Below, piece by piece: positions 1 through 7,321 of a stretch of 64,000 nucleotides of DNA; position 1 is the stretch's first letter; each line of letters opens with the position of its first letter. Under the pieces are notes generated by a model. The model was not told where the DNA came from. It did not search any database and was given only the letters and a program-made list of their open reading frames with translations. The position numbers were made by a program, and so were the translations under genes. Origin of the DNA: Treponema sp. Lineage in GTDB: Bacteria > Spirochaetota > Spirochaetia > Treponematales > Treponemataceae. The stretch is taken from positions 1 through 64,000 of the forward strand of contig JAFUDX010000028.1 in the NCBI GenBank assembly GCA_017464425.1, read 5' to 3'.

Positions 1-459
1 AGAAACTTCAAAGCCTGTTTTATTCTTAAAATTATAGCACAAAGAATGTAGGGCGGAAGAAAGTGACTGACCCGAAAGCTCCGGCGGAACAAGGGAATAA
101 CACATCGAGCGGATTTGTGTAATGCACTTTAAAAGAAGCTCTCTTGTCTCACAAACTGGCTTGTCACTCTCTAAAAAAGTAACGGCTGCCTTTAAATCCT
201 GAGCCACGGTGTCGTGAAGTTCGGCGGAAATTCGTGAGCGTTCTTCTTCCTGCGCGTTAAGCACATGCGAGGCATATTCCGCAGTTTCCTTCTGGCTGTC
301 ATCTGCAAGCCGCATTTTGATTAAAACGGCAATAATTGCAACGAGAGCGAGAAAAAACACGACTGAAAGGATGATAAAAAACAGGATGAAAGTCTGGACG
401 ATTCTGTACAAAGCCTGGGCATCGTTGGCAAGGTGCGGCATATCAATAAGATTAGGCAT
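1..459 (-). CDS. Sensor histidine kinase, NarL-type (partial, runs off the left edge)
   Basis: Only the first 153 residues are in the window. A hydrophobic segment at about residues 22-47 anchors the protein in the membrane. It is followed by EEERSRISAELHDTVAQDL, the HisKA_3 phosphoacceptor box of NarL/DegS-type kinases, in which the His of ELHD is the autophosphorylation site. The ATPase domain and any cognate regulator lie beyond the edge. The gene starts 8 bp after the stop of the polytopic membrane protein upstream, so the two are probably co-transcribed and that protein may supply signal perception, since the kinase has almost no extracytoplasmic domain. Family assignment is firm; the signal is unknown. 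Confidence 0.8.
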   Translation of the reverse strand, partial: MPNLIDMPHLANDAQALYRIVQTFILFFIILSVVFFLALVAIIAVLIKMRLADDSQKETAEYASHVLNAQEEERSRISAELHDTVAQDLKAAVTFLESDKPVCETRELLLKCITQIRSMCYSLVPPELSGQSLSSALHSLCYNFKNKTGFEVS

Positions 460-467
460 AGTTCATT

Positions 468-1106
468 CTAACACGGAAAGCGGATTTTTTTGAAGATTAG
501 GTACAAAAGCCAGCCTGCGAAAGTGCAGATAAGGCGATCCAGAACTGTAATCGGGATTCGTGTAATAAAACATGCGAGAAACAGCCCGAAGTTGCCGTCG
601 AGAAAGGCCTGAACAAAAAGCGTTACAGGATTTGAATAAATCTGATTGTGAAAGATGATTCGCTGGGAAGTTTCAATTCCTGCACCAATCAGGCTTGAAG
701 CAAATGATGAAACAAGCACAATCAAAAGCAGATAAAGGACGGTAAGAATCGTTCCGCCCCTGAAATTAGAATTTTTATAGATGAAACCCCATGTGCAAAA
801 AACGATTGCAAGACCGCAGAGGGAGTACATCATATCCCATGGGTAGGCAGGATTTCCCATTGCAACCATGAGCAAGACCCGGAACACATTATAAAATCCC
901 GCAACCAAAAGAGATGGCACAAGACCTGCATAAAAAACGACCGCCACCGTACCGATTGTATCCAAAAAAAGTGGAACATGAAGCATATCACCGAAAATAT
1001 AAGCGGCTGCAAGGTTTATGATTTGCGCAATCACACAGAAGAGGATTGTGTTTATTGGAGAAACGGGGATTCTATTTGCAGAATAGCGCATGGAAAGATT
1101 ATACAT
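468..1106 (-). CDS. Polytopic membrane protein, ECF S-component-like, next to a histidine kinase
   Basis: This 212-residue protein has about six predicted membrane helices, starting near residues 17-36 and 44-66. The segment FLDTIGTVAVVFYAGLVPS resembles the first helices of ECF transporter substrate-binding (S) components and related membrane-sensor modules in spirochaete two-component systems. No ATP-binding or extracytoplasmic domain is visible. The position directly upstream of a histidine kinase with little sensory domain suggests a sensing or partner role rather than bulk transport. That is inference from context; a small-molecule transporter is the main alternative. Confidence 0.5.
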   Translation of the reverse strand: MYNLSMRYSANRIPVSPINTILFCVIAQIINLAAAYIFGDMLHVPLFLDTIGTVAVVFYAGLVPSLLVAGFYNVFRVLLMVAMGNPAYPWDMMYSLCGLAIVFCTWGFIYKNSNFRGGTILTVLYLLLIVLVSSFASSLIGAGIETSQRIIFHNQIYSNPVTLFVQAFLDGNFGLFLACFITRIPITVLDRLICTFAGWLLYLIFKKIRFPC

Positions 1107-1135
1107 GATTTTTAACTTTTGGGAATTATGGGAAC

Positions 1136-1165
1136 ACAGTCCGCCTGATTGCTCAGACGGACTGT
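1136..1165 (-). terminator. Strong hairpin, possible weak terminator
   Basis: ACAGTCCG and CGGACTGT form an 8-bp stem between the stop of the P-loop-like gene and the start of the membrane-protein gene. The minus strand has no good U-tract after it, so attenuation or mRNA processing is as likely as termination. Confidence 0.4.
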
Positions 1166-1176
1166 TTGATTGAGGA

Positions 1177-1725
1177 TTACGGAATAATCTGCTTTATTCC
1201 GCTGATTACCTGATTCGCTTCTGACAGATGTACGCCATTTGCAGGAACTACAGGCAATTTTGAAAGCGGAATATTCTGCACGGAATATCCGAAACTTTGG
1301 CAGAGATTAGAAACATCAGACACCATGCCTGCTTTAGCCCCTTTTTTCTCATAGCGGACTGCAATCACAATGATTTTGCTGTATGAAAGGCAGAGCGAAA
1401 GAGCACTGTTCAAAGTATTCTCGGGCTCATCGCCTTTTGAAGAAAATCCAATGCACTTATTCACATCGCCATCTATCATGGCAACATGCAGGATTTCTTT
1501 TTGCAAGGTTTCATTCAGAACAGTCGTAACCTGTCTTTTTCCGTAGTAGTTACGAAGCTCTTGTGCAATGTAACATACAGTATTTGTTTTACCGCAGTCT
1601 CTGGGAGCACAGATTATATATGCTGTCTTTTGAGAAAGAGAATAAGCAGAGTTTATAACATTACAAGCCGATGGATTTTTGATTCTGTACTGCTTGTTTG
1701 ATATTGTGTCTTTTATATCAGGCAT
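1177..1725 (-). CDS. Hypothetical protein with a P-loop-like motif
   Basis: I do not recognise this 182-residue protein. Near residues 40-50 it has APRDCGKTN preceded by a hydrophobic strand, which resembles a Walker A loop. At about residues 80-85 the stretch VAMIDGD could be the acidic strand of a nucleotide-binding fold. The C-terminal half carries a hydrophobic strand (IIVIAVRYEKKG) but no other motif. It starts 9 bp after the lipoprotein gene with a good AGGAAA ribosome site, so the two probably share a transcript. A small NTPase or ParA/MipZ-like fold is possible but unproven. Confidence 0.45.
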   Translation of the reverse strand: MPDIKDTISNKQYRIKNPSACNVINSAYSLSQKTAYIICAPRDCGKTNTVCYIAQELRNYYGKRQVTTVLNETLQKEILHVAMIDGDVNKCIGFSSKGDEPENTLNSALSLCLSYSKIIVIAVRYEKKGAKAGMVSDVSNLCQSFGYSVQNIPLSKLPVVPANGVHLSEANQVISGIKQIIP

Positions 1726-1734
1726 AGTTTTTTC

Positions 1735-3711
1735 CTATTCTTCTGTTTCATTTGACCAAAGATGAGTTCCTTCGAACCAATGGGTAGATGCATAAATTGT
1801 TTGAGAGTTAGTGATGCTAAGCTCATATTCAATTAAACCAAATAGATATTTATTTAGGGATCCTTCATATGATTCTCCTTCTGACGGAGTAAATTTTACA
1901 AGTCCATTTTCCCACGCATCAGCATTCGATAACTTTTCGACTTCATACTTTCCAGTCTCAATAATTGTTTCATCCGTTATCTTTTTATAAGTGTTGTCAG
2001 TATAAAAGCGAATGGAAACATTATCATTGTTAGACTTAGACTTATAGACTACCTTTAGTGTTGTATGCCATTTTGAATGTAATTCAATTCCTTCTGTAAT
2101 TGGTGTGTCAAAATCAAAAGGTTCGGAAGAATAAATTTCGTTATAATCCTTATCATACCCTTTAAAAATATACCAGCCGACAAATTCGCAATCTTCCATC
2201 GTAGGATCTGTTGGTTTTTCTGCCTTACTTCCAGGTTTTATAAACTGTTCATCGACGTCATAAACATGTGTATTAGTAAGATCCTTCATTGTATAAAACT
2301 TAACACTTATTTTTGGCAAATCATCTGTAACATCGTAATCATAGCTTACAGTCTCGTATTTAACACGGCCGCCTAGTGATAAAGTTCCATCTCTAATTTC
2401 ACACTTAATAATATTTTCTTCTGTTGTTTCCCACGAATCATTTGCATATTGATGTGTTTTAATAAGTTTCATGAATCCGTTTGTAAAATCACCTGCCATT
2501 GTATAAGTGCCTTTTTCAGATTCTTTACCATCAACCCATCGTACATAATTGCCATTGGTGAATTTTAATAAATATTTTTTTCCGTATAAATCGTCAGTTC
2601 CTGAGAAGGCTACAGAACTATCTGTTTCGCTGCTTGTCGGTGTTTTGAGAGTTCCGTCTTTTAGAGAATAAGTTAGGCCTAAATCCAGTTTCTTTTCTGA
2701 AATTGTATAAATACCAGATTTTTCATAAGGTTTTTTGTCAAACAATATGATTGTACCGTTTTCCCAGTCACCGGAATCTAATTTATATTTCCCGTCTGTT
2801 TCACATTCTCCATACTTCAATAGTTTGAAAGTAGAGTCTTCAGAAAAAATCAGTATTTGCTTACTATACTTACCATAAGTATAAACGGCAAGAGCCGTTG
2901 AAGCATTGTAGCTGACATTGTAACTGTCGCTAGTTCCTACACCATTTTCAATTTTAAAGCTGTAAGTGTATGTACTCTCTTCCCATGTATCATCATACGA
3001 CGACCAGTAATGTGTCTCTTTCATTGTAATAGAACCATTACTAAAATCACCTTCTAATGTGTAAGTTCCTTTCTCTCCATTTTTGCCATCCTTATTCTTA
3101 ATAAGGTATGTATCGTCAGCAGCGAATGAAATTTCATAATCATAATAAGTCTTGAATATGGCAATTGAAGTTGTTGCTGGTGTGTCTGTTTTGGTTGTAT
3201 CCGTCTCGGTAGAATCAGTCTTAGTCGTGTCTGTGTTTGTTGTGCCTGAATTTCCAGAATTGTTATTTTCGTTGTCTTTAGCTGGAGTTTTGAGAGTTCC
3301 GCCAGTAAGGGTATATGTTTTGGTACTGAAAGTTATTTGTTTTTCAGTAATTGTTTTAGTACCAGTAAATGTATCTTGTTTGTAACCAGATGTGGCGGTC
3401 AATGTGATTGTTCCGTTTTCCCAGTTGCCGGAATCAAATGTATATGTTCCGGCTGCCTGAGGTTCAGATTCGTCACTTACAATTACTTTGAAAGTAGAGT
3501 CATTATAAAAGGTCAGGGTTCGGGTATCATAACCACTGTTGCAGGTAAAAACAGCCAAAGCAGAATTTGTGTCGTTGTTGCCGCCACCGTTGTTTCCAGG
3601 ATTTCCGCCGCCACTAGAGCTGTCATCATTTCCGCCCCCGCAAGACACAAAGCCAAAACCAAGTGCCGCTACTACTGCGAGTGCAGCCAGTGTTTTAAAA
3701 AGTTTTTTCAT
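1735..3711 (-). CDS. Large surface lipoprotein with internal repeats and an InlB-like repeat
   Basis: The 658-residue protein begins with a lipoprotein signal peptide: basic MKKLFK, a hydrophobic core, then FVSCGGG with the lipidated Cys at about residue 24. A Gly/Asn/Ser-rich tether follows. The rest holds about five degenerate repeats of 80-100 residues, each with a strand pair ending in a G-x-Y...W/F-x-NG pattern (for example SGNWENGTITL and SGDWENGTIIL). A Thr/Asp-rich linker (about 155-180) separates repeats 1 and 2. Around residues 470-550 a GSKAEKPTDPTM...FVGWY segment resembles a Listeria-Bacteroides (InlB B) repeat. It is probably exported to the periplasm or outer surface; ligand unknown. 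Upstream lie two spaced operator-like palindromes. Confidence 0.7.
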   Translation of the reverse strand: MKKLFKTLAALAVVAALGFGFVSCGGGNDDSSSGGGNPGNNGGGNNDTNSALAVFTCNSGYDTRTLTFYNDSTFKVIVSDESEPQAAGTYTFDSGNWENGTITLTATSGYKQDTFTGTKTITEKQITFSTKTYTLTGGTLKTPAKDNENNNSGNSGTTNTDTTKTDSTETDTTKTDTPATTSIAIFKTYYDYEISFAADDTYLIKNKDGKNGEKGTYTLEGDFSNGSITMKETHYWSSYDDTWEESTYTYSFKIENGVGTSDSYNVSYNASTALAVYTYGKYSKQILIFSEDSTFKLLKYGECETDGKYKLDSGDWENGTIILFDKKPYEKSGIYTISEKKLDLGLTYSLKDGTLKTPTSSETDSSVAFSGTDDLYGKKYLLKFTNGNYVRWVDGKESEKGTYTMAGDFTNGFMKLIKTHQYANDSWETTEENIIKCEIRDGTLSLGGRVKYETVSYDYDVTDDLPKISVKFYTMKDLTNTHVYDVDEQFIKPGSKAEKPTDPTMEDCEFVGWYIFKGYDKDYNEIYSSEPFDFDTPITEGIELHSKWHTTLKVVYKSKSNNDNVSIRFYTDNTYKKITDETIIETGKYEVEKLSNADAWENGLVKFTPSEGESYEGSLNKYLFGLIEYELSITNSQTIYASTHWFEGTHLWSNETEE

Positions 3712-3794
3712 TATAAAAACCTCTTTTTAGTTTGTTTTAAAAGGCATACGCCCTTATACAAAGAAAGCTACCACATTTCAAAAAGGTCGTGTTA

Positions 3795-3829
3795 GTGTGA
3801 ACGCACAGGTTTTTAGTGCGTTAACGCAC
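3795..3829. promoter_or_regulatory. Two operator-like palindromes 21 bp apart
   Basis: GTGCGTTAACGCAC (3816-3829) is a perfect 14-bp palindrome. GTGTGAACGCAC (3795-3806) is a shorter near-copy starting 21 bp earlier, about two helical turns. They lie between the divergent lipoprotein gene (start 3711) and the small gene at 3941. The spacing suggests cooperative binding of a dimeric regulator. The regulator is not identifiable from the window. Confidence 0.4.
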
Positions 3830-3940
3830 GGGTGGGAGTGTGGTGAAGAAGAAAGGGGGTACAGAAGCGACACAGAGTAAACAAGCAAAAAACTTCCGCA
3901 TTTTTACGGAAAAAACTTCACAATTCTAGGAGATATAATC

Positions 3941-4188
3941 ATGACACAAGAAGAAATTAAGGAGTTAATCGACTTTGAGCTGCAGATTCAGTGGCGGTGG
4001 AGCTGCGGCGATTGGCAAGGCTACGGCGACGCGCTGGCTGAAGATGTCGCCTATGTAGACCCGCTCGCCAAATTCAACGGTTGTGATTCCGACAAATTCG
4101 TGATACACTTGATGGAGTGCGAGTGCGATACAACCACCGCAATGAAGATTTATACAAGGAGCTGACTAAAATTCTGAAAAGATACTAG
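3941..4188 (+). pseudogene. Frameshifted or chimeric small gene, NTF2/SnoaL-like N-terminus
   Basis: The open frame from 3941 (after an AGGAGA ribosome site) ends at 4165 and encodes 74 residues. The first half (residues 5-45, WRWSCGDWQGYGDALAEDV) looks like the start of a SnoaL/NTF2-like domain; the last 20 residues look non-biological. From 4099 a neighbouring frame reads RDTLDGVRVRYNHRNEDLY and continues to a TAG at 4188 with normal protein-like composition. So either one frameshift near 4095-4100 broke an 82-residue protein, or a deletion joined the ends of two genes. The next gene has also suffered an internal deletion. Original function cannot be named. Confidence 0.45.
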
Positions 4189-4212
4189 TCAAGAGCCAAG
4201 GAGAATAAAGCC

Positions 4213-5481
4213 ATGCCGCCACACAGTTACAAAAAGCCGCTCGGACGGAGTATTTCTATAGGTTGTATTGTCTTTGTTGCGCTTCTCTGCCTTGTCTTAA
4301 GCCTCGTGAATCAGGCGACTTATAAGCGAGGGCTTTATGCCCGCTATAAAGAGCATATTCGTGACCTTCTCACCTTTGTACAAAGCCAGATTGATACCGA
4401 TGACCTTGCAAATTGCATTAAGACAGGCGAGAAATCTCCGAAATACCTTGAGCTTCAAAAATTCATGGATACTTTCAAGGACAATGTGAAACTCCAATAC
4501 CTTTATGTAATCCGCCCCTTAAGCAAAACCCCGCCTGACAATGTTATGAATATTATCGCCGCGATGAGCAGCTACGAAAAAGAATTCATGCCCGAAATGG
4601 AAGTAGAGCTGAACGGGCTTACTGGCGAAGAATATTCTATCGAATGCGTCAGCGAATATCTGAAAGCGGCGGAGAAAAAAGAAATTTCCTTTTTTTCGGA
4701 CTCTTGGGTGAAAAACGGAGTTGTTTACATGATGTACACAGGCTCGCTCCCGATTTTTACTTCTTCGGGCGAATACATCGGTCTTTTATGTGTTGACATC
4801 GACATTACGGAAATCCGAAAAGTCATCAAGGAATCCACGCTTACCAACATCATCTTGATTCTCATACTCGGTCTTACTTTTATCACGCTTTTTATAATAT
4901 GGGCGCATTACAACATCGCAAAGCCGATTCAAAAACTGGAAAACAGCGTGACGACATTCGCATATCAGCATAAGGGAAAAGAAGATATTGACTCGATTGT
5001 AATTGAAGACCCGAACATTCATACGAACAACGAAGTCGAATCGCTTGCAAATGCGGTCGTAAAAATGTCAAAAGATATGCGCGTGTATGTTGAGAATGTA
5101 ATCGAAGCCGAAAGCAAGGCGCGCACGATGAGCGAACTGGCGAACAAAGACGCGCTTACCTGCGTCAGAAACAAAACCGCCTACGATAACTACGCCGAAA
5201 ATGTAATAAACAAGCAAATCAAGGAAGGAACTGCGGAATTTGTCGTGATTTTGAAAGGCGATGATTTTAAAAACCGAAAGAAACTTCTGACCGAAGCGAC
5301 CGATGTTTTTAAAAACACCAGCGCGAACGAGAGTGCAAATCCATGGGAACGGCTTTCCGCCGCAATCGGCATGGCTGACTTTGACCCGACGGGCGACAAA
5401 ACGCTGGAAGATGTGTTCAACCGCGCGGACAAAACCATGTACAAAAACAAAGTCGCAATGAAAGCGTTGCGGGAGGAATAA
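4213..5481 (+). CDS. Membrane sensor with a GGDEF domain lacking its catalytic core
   Basis: The 422-residue protein has an N-terminal helix (about 15-33), a periplasmic sensor region, a second helix (about 212-235) and a HAMP-like stretch. A GGDEF domain then begins normally with ANKDALTCVRNKTAYDNY. At about residue 341 IKEGTAEF runs straight into VVILKGDDF, the strand that normally follows the GGDEF signature. About 50 residues, including the DxxxFKxxND and GGDEF motifs, are therefore missing although the frame is kept. The end (AADKTMYKNK-like, here NRADKTMYKNK) is intact. It should be unable to make c-di-GMP; it might still bind a partner or be a decaying gene. It ends 2 bp before potB. 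Confidence 0.75.
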   Translation: MPPHSYKKPLGRSISIGCIVFVALLCLVLSLVNQATYKRGLYARYKEHIRDLLTFVQSQIDTDDLANCIKTGEKSPKYLELQKFMDTFKDNVKLQYLYVIRPLSKTPPDNVMNIIAAMSSYEKEFMPEMEVELNGLTGEEYSIECVSEYLKAAEKKEISFFSDSWVKNGVVYMMYTGSLPIFTSSGEYIGLLCVDIDITEIRKVIKESTLTNIILILILGLTFITLFIIWAHYNIAKPIQKLENSVTTFAYQHKGKEDIDSIVIEDPNIHTNNEVESLANAVVKMSKDMRVYVENVIEAESKARTMSELANKDALTCVRNKTAYDNYAENVINKQIKEGTAEFVVILKGDDFKNRKKLLTEATDVFKNTSANESANPWERLSAAIGMADFDPTGDKTLEDVFNRADKTMYKNKVAMKALREE

Positions 5482-5483
5482 TC

Positions 5484-6371
5484 ATGAAGAAAAGAAATCC
5501 CGGTCCATTCTACAGCTACCCGATGGGGCTTTGGTTCTCGGTCTTTTTTATTGTGCCGCTCGCAATAATCGTGGCTTATTCTTTTATGAAGCGCGATATG
5601 TTCGGCGGTGTGATTCACGAATTTTCGCTCGACGCGTACAAACAGATGTTCACGCCCGCATACGGCATGATTTTCTTGCGCACGCTGTGGATGACGCTCG
5701 TTGCCACTTTCATTTCGATTCTGATTGCGCTTCCCTGTGGCTACGCGATTGCCCGAAGCCGCCACCAGACCGCGCTTTTGATTTTGGTAATTGTGCCCTT
5801 CCTCACGAACTCGCTCATTCGCATTTTCGCATGGATGACGATTTTGGGCGAGAACGGCGCGTTGAACGGCATTTGTGAGATTTTCGCCCGCTTCTGCTTT
5901 TTTGTGACGCAGAATGAAGACGGCGTGTTTGTGCCGCACAAATTCATGTTCACGAAGGGCGCGGTTATCCTCGTGAGCATTTACATGTACCTTCCCTACG
6001 CGATTCTCCCGATTTTCACTTCGGTTGACCGCTTTGATTTTACACTTTTGGAAGCCGCCCGCGATTTGGGCGCGACAAAATCAGGCGCAATTTTCAGAAT
6101 CATGATTCCGGGAATCAAATCGGGCATAATCAGTGCGCTCATTTTCACTTTCATTCCGATTTTCGGAAACTACACCGTGCCGCAGATTATCGGCTCAACC
6201 GAAAGTTACATGCTCGGAAACATCATCATGGACCAGATTCAAAAGGCGCGGAATTTGCCGCTCGCAAGTGCGTTCAGCGTGGTGCTCACCGTCGTTTCAA
6301 TGGCGGCGATTTTGTTCATGATTTCTTCGGACAAAAAAGAAGCCAGCCTCAAAAAGATGAAAAAGGAATAA
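5484..6371 (+). CDS. potB: Spermidine/putrescine ABC transporter permease PotB
   Basis: The 295-residue inner-membrane permease has about six helices and the binding-protein-dependent transport signature EAARDLGATKSGAIFRIMIP (about residues 192-211), the EAA loop that docks the ATPase. Such permeases work with PotC, the ATPase PotA and the binding protein PotD. None of these is next to it: upstream is a damaged diguanylate cyclase and downstream is convergent argR. Its ATG lies 2 bp after the previous stop. The protein itself looks intact, so it may work with distant partners or be an operon remnant. Confidence 0.85.
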   Translation: MKKRNPGPFYSYPMGLWFSVFFIVPLAIIVAYSFMKRDMFGGVIHEFSLDAYKQMFTPAYGMIFLRTLWMTLVATFISILIALPCGYAIARSRHQTALLILVIVPFLTNSLIRIFAWMTILGENGALNGICEIFARFCFFVTQNEDGVFVPHKFMFTKGAVILVSIYMYLPYAILPIFTSVDRFDFTLLEAARDLGATKSGAIFRIMIPGIKSGIISALIFTFIPIFGNYTVPQIIGSTESYMLGNIIMDQIQKARNLPLASAFSVVLTVVSMAAILFMISSDKKEASLKKMKKE

Positions 6372-6382
6372 TTTTTTTTAGT

Positions 6383-6856
6383 TTATTCTTCTTCCAAGTC
6401 GGGAATGTGCTTTTTGAGCGTTTTCATGAAATCTTCGCCCGTAATGCCCGCCCGCAATGCCGCGAACACGCACGAGTCGCCGGCAACCGTGCCCAAAATT
6501 TCGTCAAGGTTCAGGCAGTCGAGCGCGTTCGCCACCGCGTCGGCATGTCCGCCGAATGTCTTTATCACGACCGTGGTTGCGTTCCAGTCGATGCTCACAT
6601 AGCCGCGCAAAAAATCCTGCACGAAAATCTGCTCGCTCTCGCCTCTGTCCTCGTCGCTTTGGAGCGTGTAGACATAGCCCGCGTGTCCGTCGCTCACTTT
6701 CCCCACTTTGAGCAATTTGAGGTCGCGGGAAAGCGTTGCCTGCGTGACATCGAAGCCCTCTTTTGTGAGTTCTTTTAATAATTCTTCCTGACTTTCAATG
6801 CGGTTGTTTTTTATGAGTTTTTTGATTGCTTTGAGTCGTTCCGACCGTTCTTTCAT
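6383..6856 (-). CDS. argR: Arginine repressor ArgR
   Basis: The 157-residue protein matches ArgR throughout. The N-terminal winged helix has IKKLIKNNRIESQEELLKEL and TQATLSRDLKLL (recognition helix, about 35-50). The C-terminal hexamerisation and arginine-binding domain carries GTVAGDSCVFAALR (about 120-133), where most relatives have GT(I/V)AGDDT; here Asp-Thr is replaced by Ser-Cys, so arginine affinity may differ. It is a cytoplasmic regulator of arginine biosynthesis and catabolism genes, none of which is nearby. It follows fliJ on the same strand, with a hairpin repeat between them, and has an AAGGAA ribosome site. Confidence 0.92.
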   Translation of the reverse strand: MKERSERLKAIKKLIKNNRIESQEELLKELTKEGFDVTQATLSRDLKLLKVGKVSDGHAGYVYTLQSDEDRGESEQIFVQDFLRGYVSIDWNATTVVIKTFGGHADAVANALDCLNLDEILGTVAGDSCVFAALRAGITGEDFMKTLKKHIPDLEEE

Positions 6857-6869
6857 TTTGATTCCTTAT

Positions 6870-6897
6870 GTCACCCTAAATTTATTTCAGGGTCTAT
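6870..6897. repeat. Short hairpin repeat carrying the fliJ stop codon
   Basis: ACCCT and AGGGT arms (6873-6893) flank an AT-rich loop. The sequence is of the GTCACCCT...AGGGTCTAT kind, which I recognise as a dispersed short repeat in several genera. The TGA that ends fliJ (6887-6889) lies in the element, so its last residues (DRP) are element-encoded. Confidence 0.55.
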
Positions 6898-7318
6898 CTC
6901 CATATTTTGCCGTGACAATATCGTCAATCTGATTTTCTTCTTCTTTTTGGTTCGCCTTTTTCCAGTCGGATTTTCGCTTGTCGCGGAGATTTTCAAGCAC
7001 CTTGCAGTTTTTCATCGCCTCGAGCATTGCCTCGCGCTTTTCTTCGGTGATAACTTGGGCCTGAGCAAGCGCGGTGAGCGATTCTTCCTTCCGCTGATTC
7101 AAAAGACGGAAATAATTCTGCGCCGCAAAGAGTTCCGACACATCATGCGTGGAATCCGCCGCCCGCACCGTAGAAACATGCGCTTGTGCTATCAAATCAA
7201 GCGTGTCTTGAATTTTCGTTTCCTCGGCGACCGCCTTTCCAAGCTCAGCCTCGGCCTGTTTTTTTTCAAATTCGCGGAAATCAAGCACTTTTTGCAGCGA
7301 AAAATTGAATTTCTTCAT
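6887..7318 (-). CDS. fliJ: Flagellar export chaperone FliJ
   Basis: The 143-residue, highly charged protein is almost entirely predicted coiled coil. It opens with FNFSLQKVLDFREFEKKQAE, the typical FliJ N-terminus. FliJ couples the FliI ATPase ring to the FlhA gate and helps recycle export chaperones at the cytoplasmic face of the basal body. It follows fliI after 3 bp, the usual fliH-fliI-fliJ order. Its last codons and stop come from a hairpin repeat, so the extreme C-terminus may differ from relatives. Confidence 0.85.
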   Translation of the reverse strand: MKKFNFSLQKVLDFREFEKKQAEAELGKAVAEETKIQDTLDLIAQAHVSTVRAADSTHDVSELFAAQNYFRLLNQRKEESLTALAQAQVITEEKREAMLEAMKNCKVLENLRDKRKSDWKKANQKEEENQIDDIVTAKYGDRP

Positions 7319-7321
7319 AGG

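Noticed and set aside
3893..3912. Terminator TTCCG...CGGAA before 3941
   Set aside because: No minus-strand gene ends there and the plus strand has A rather than T after the stem; probably chance or a relic.
5190..5939. 249-codon minus-strand frame
   Set aside because: It spans the end of the cyclase gene and potB in antisense, both better supported.
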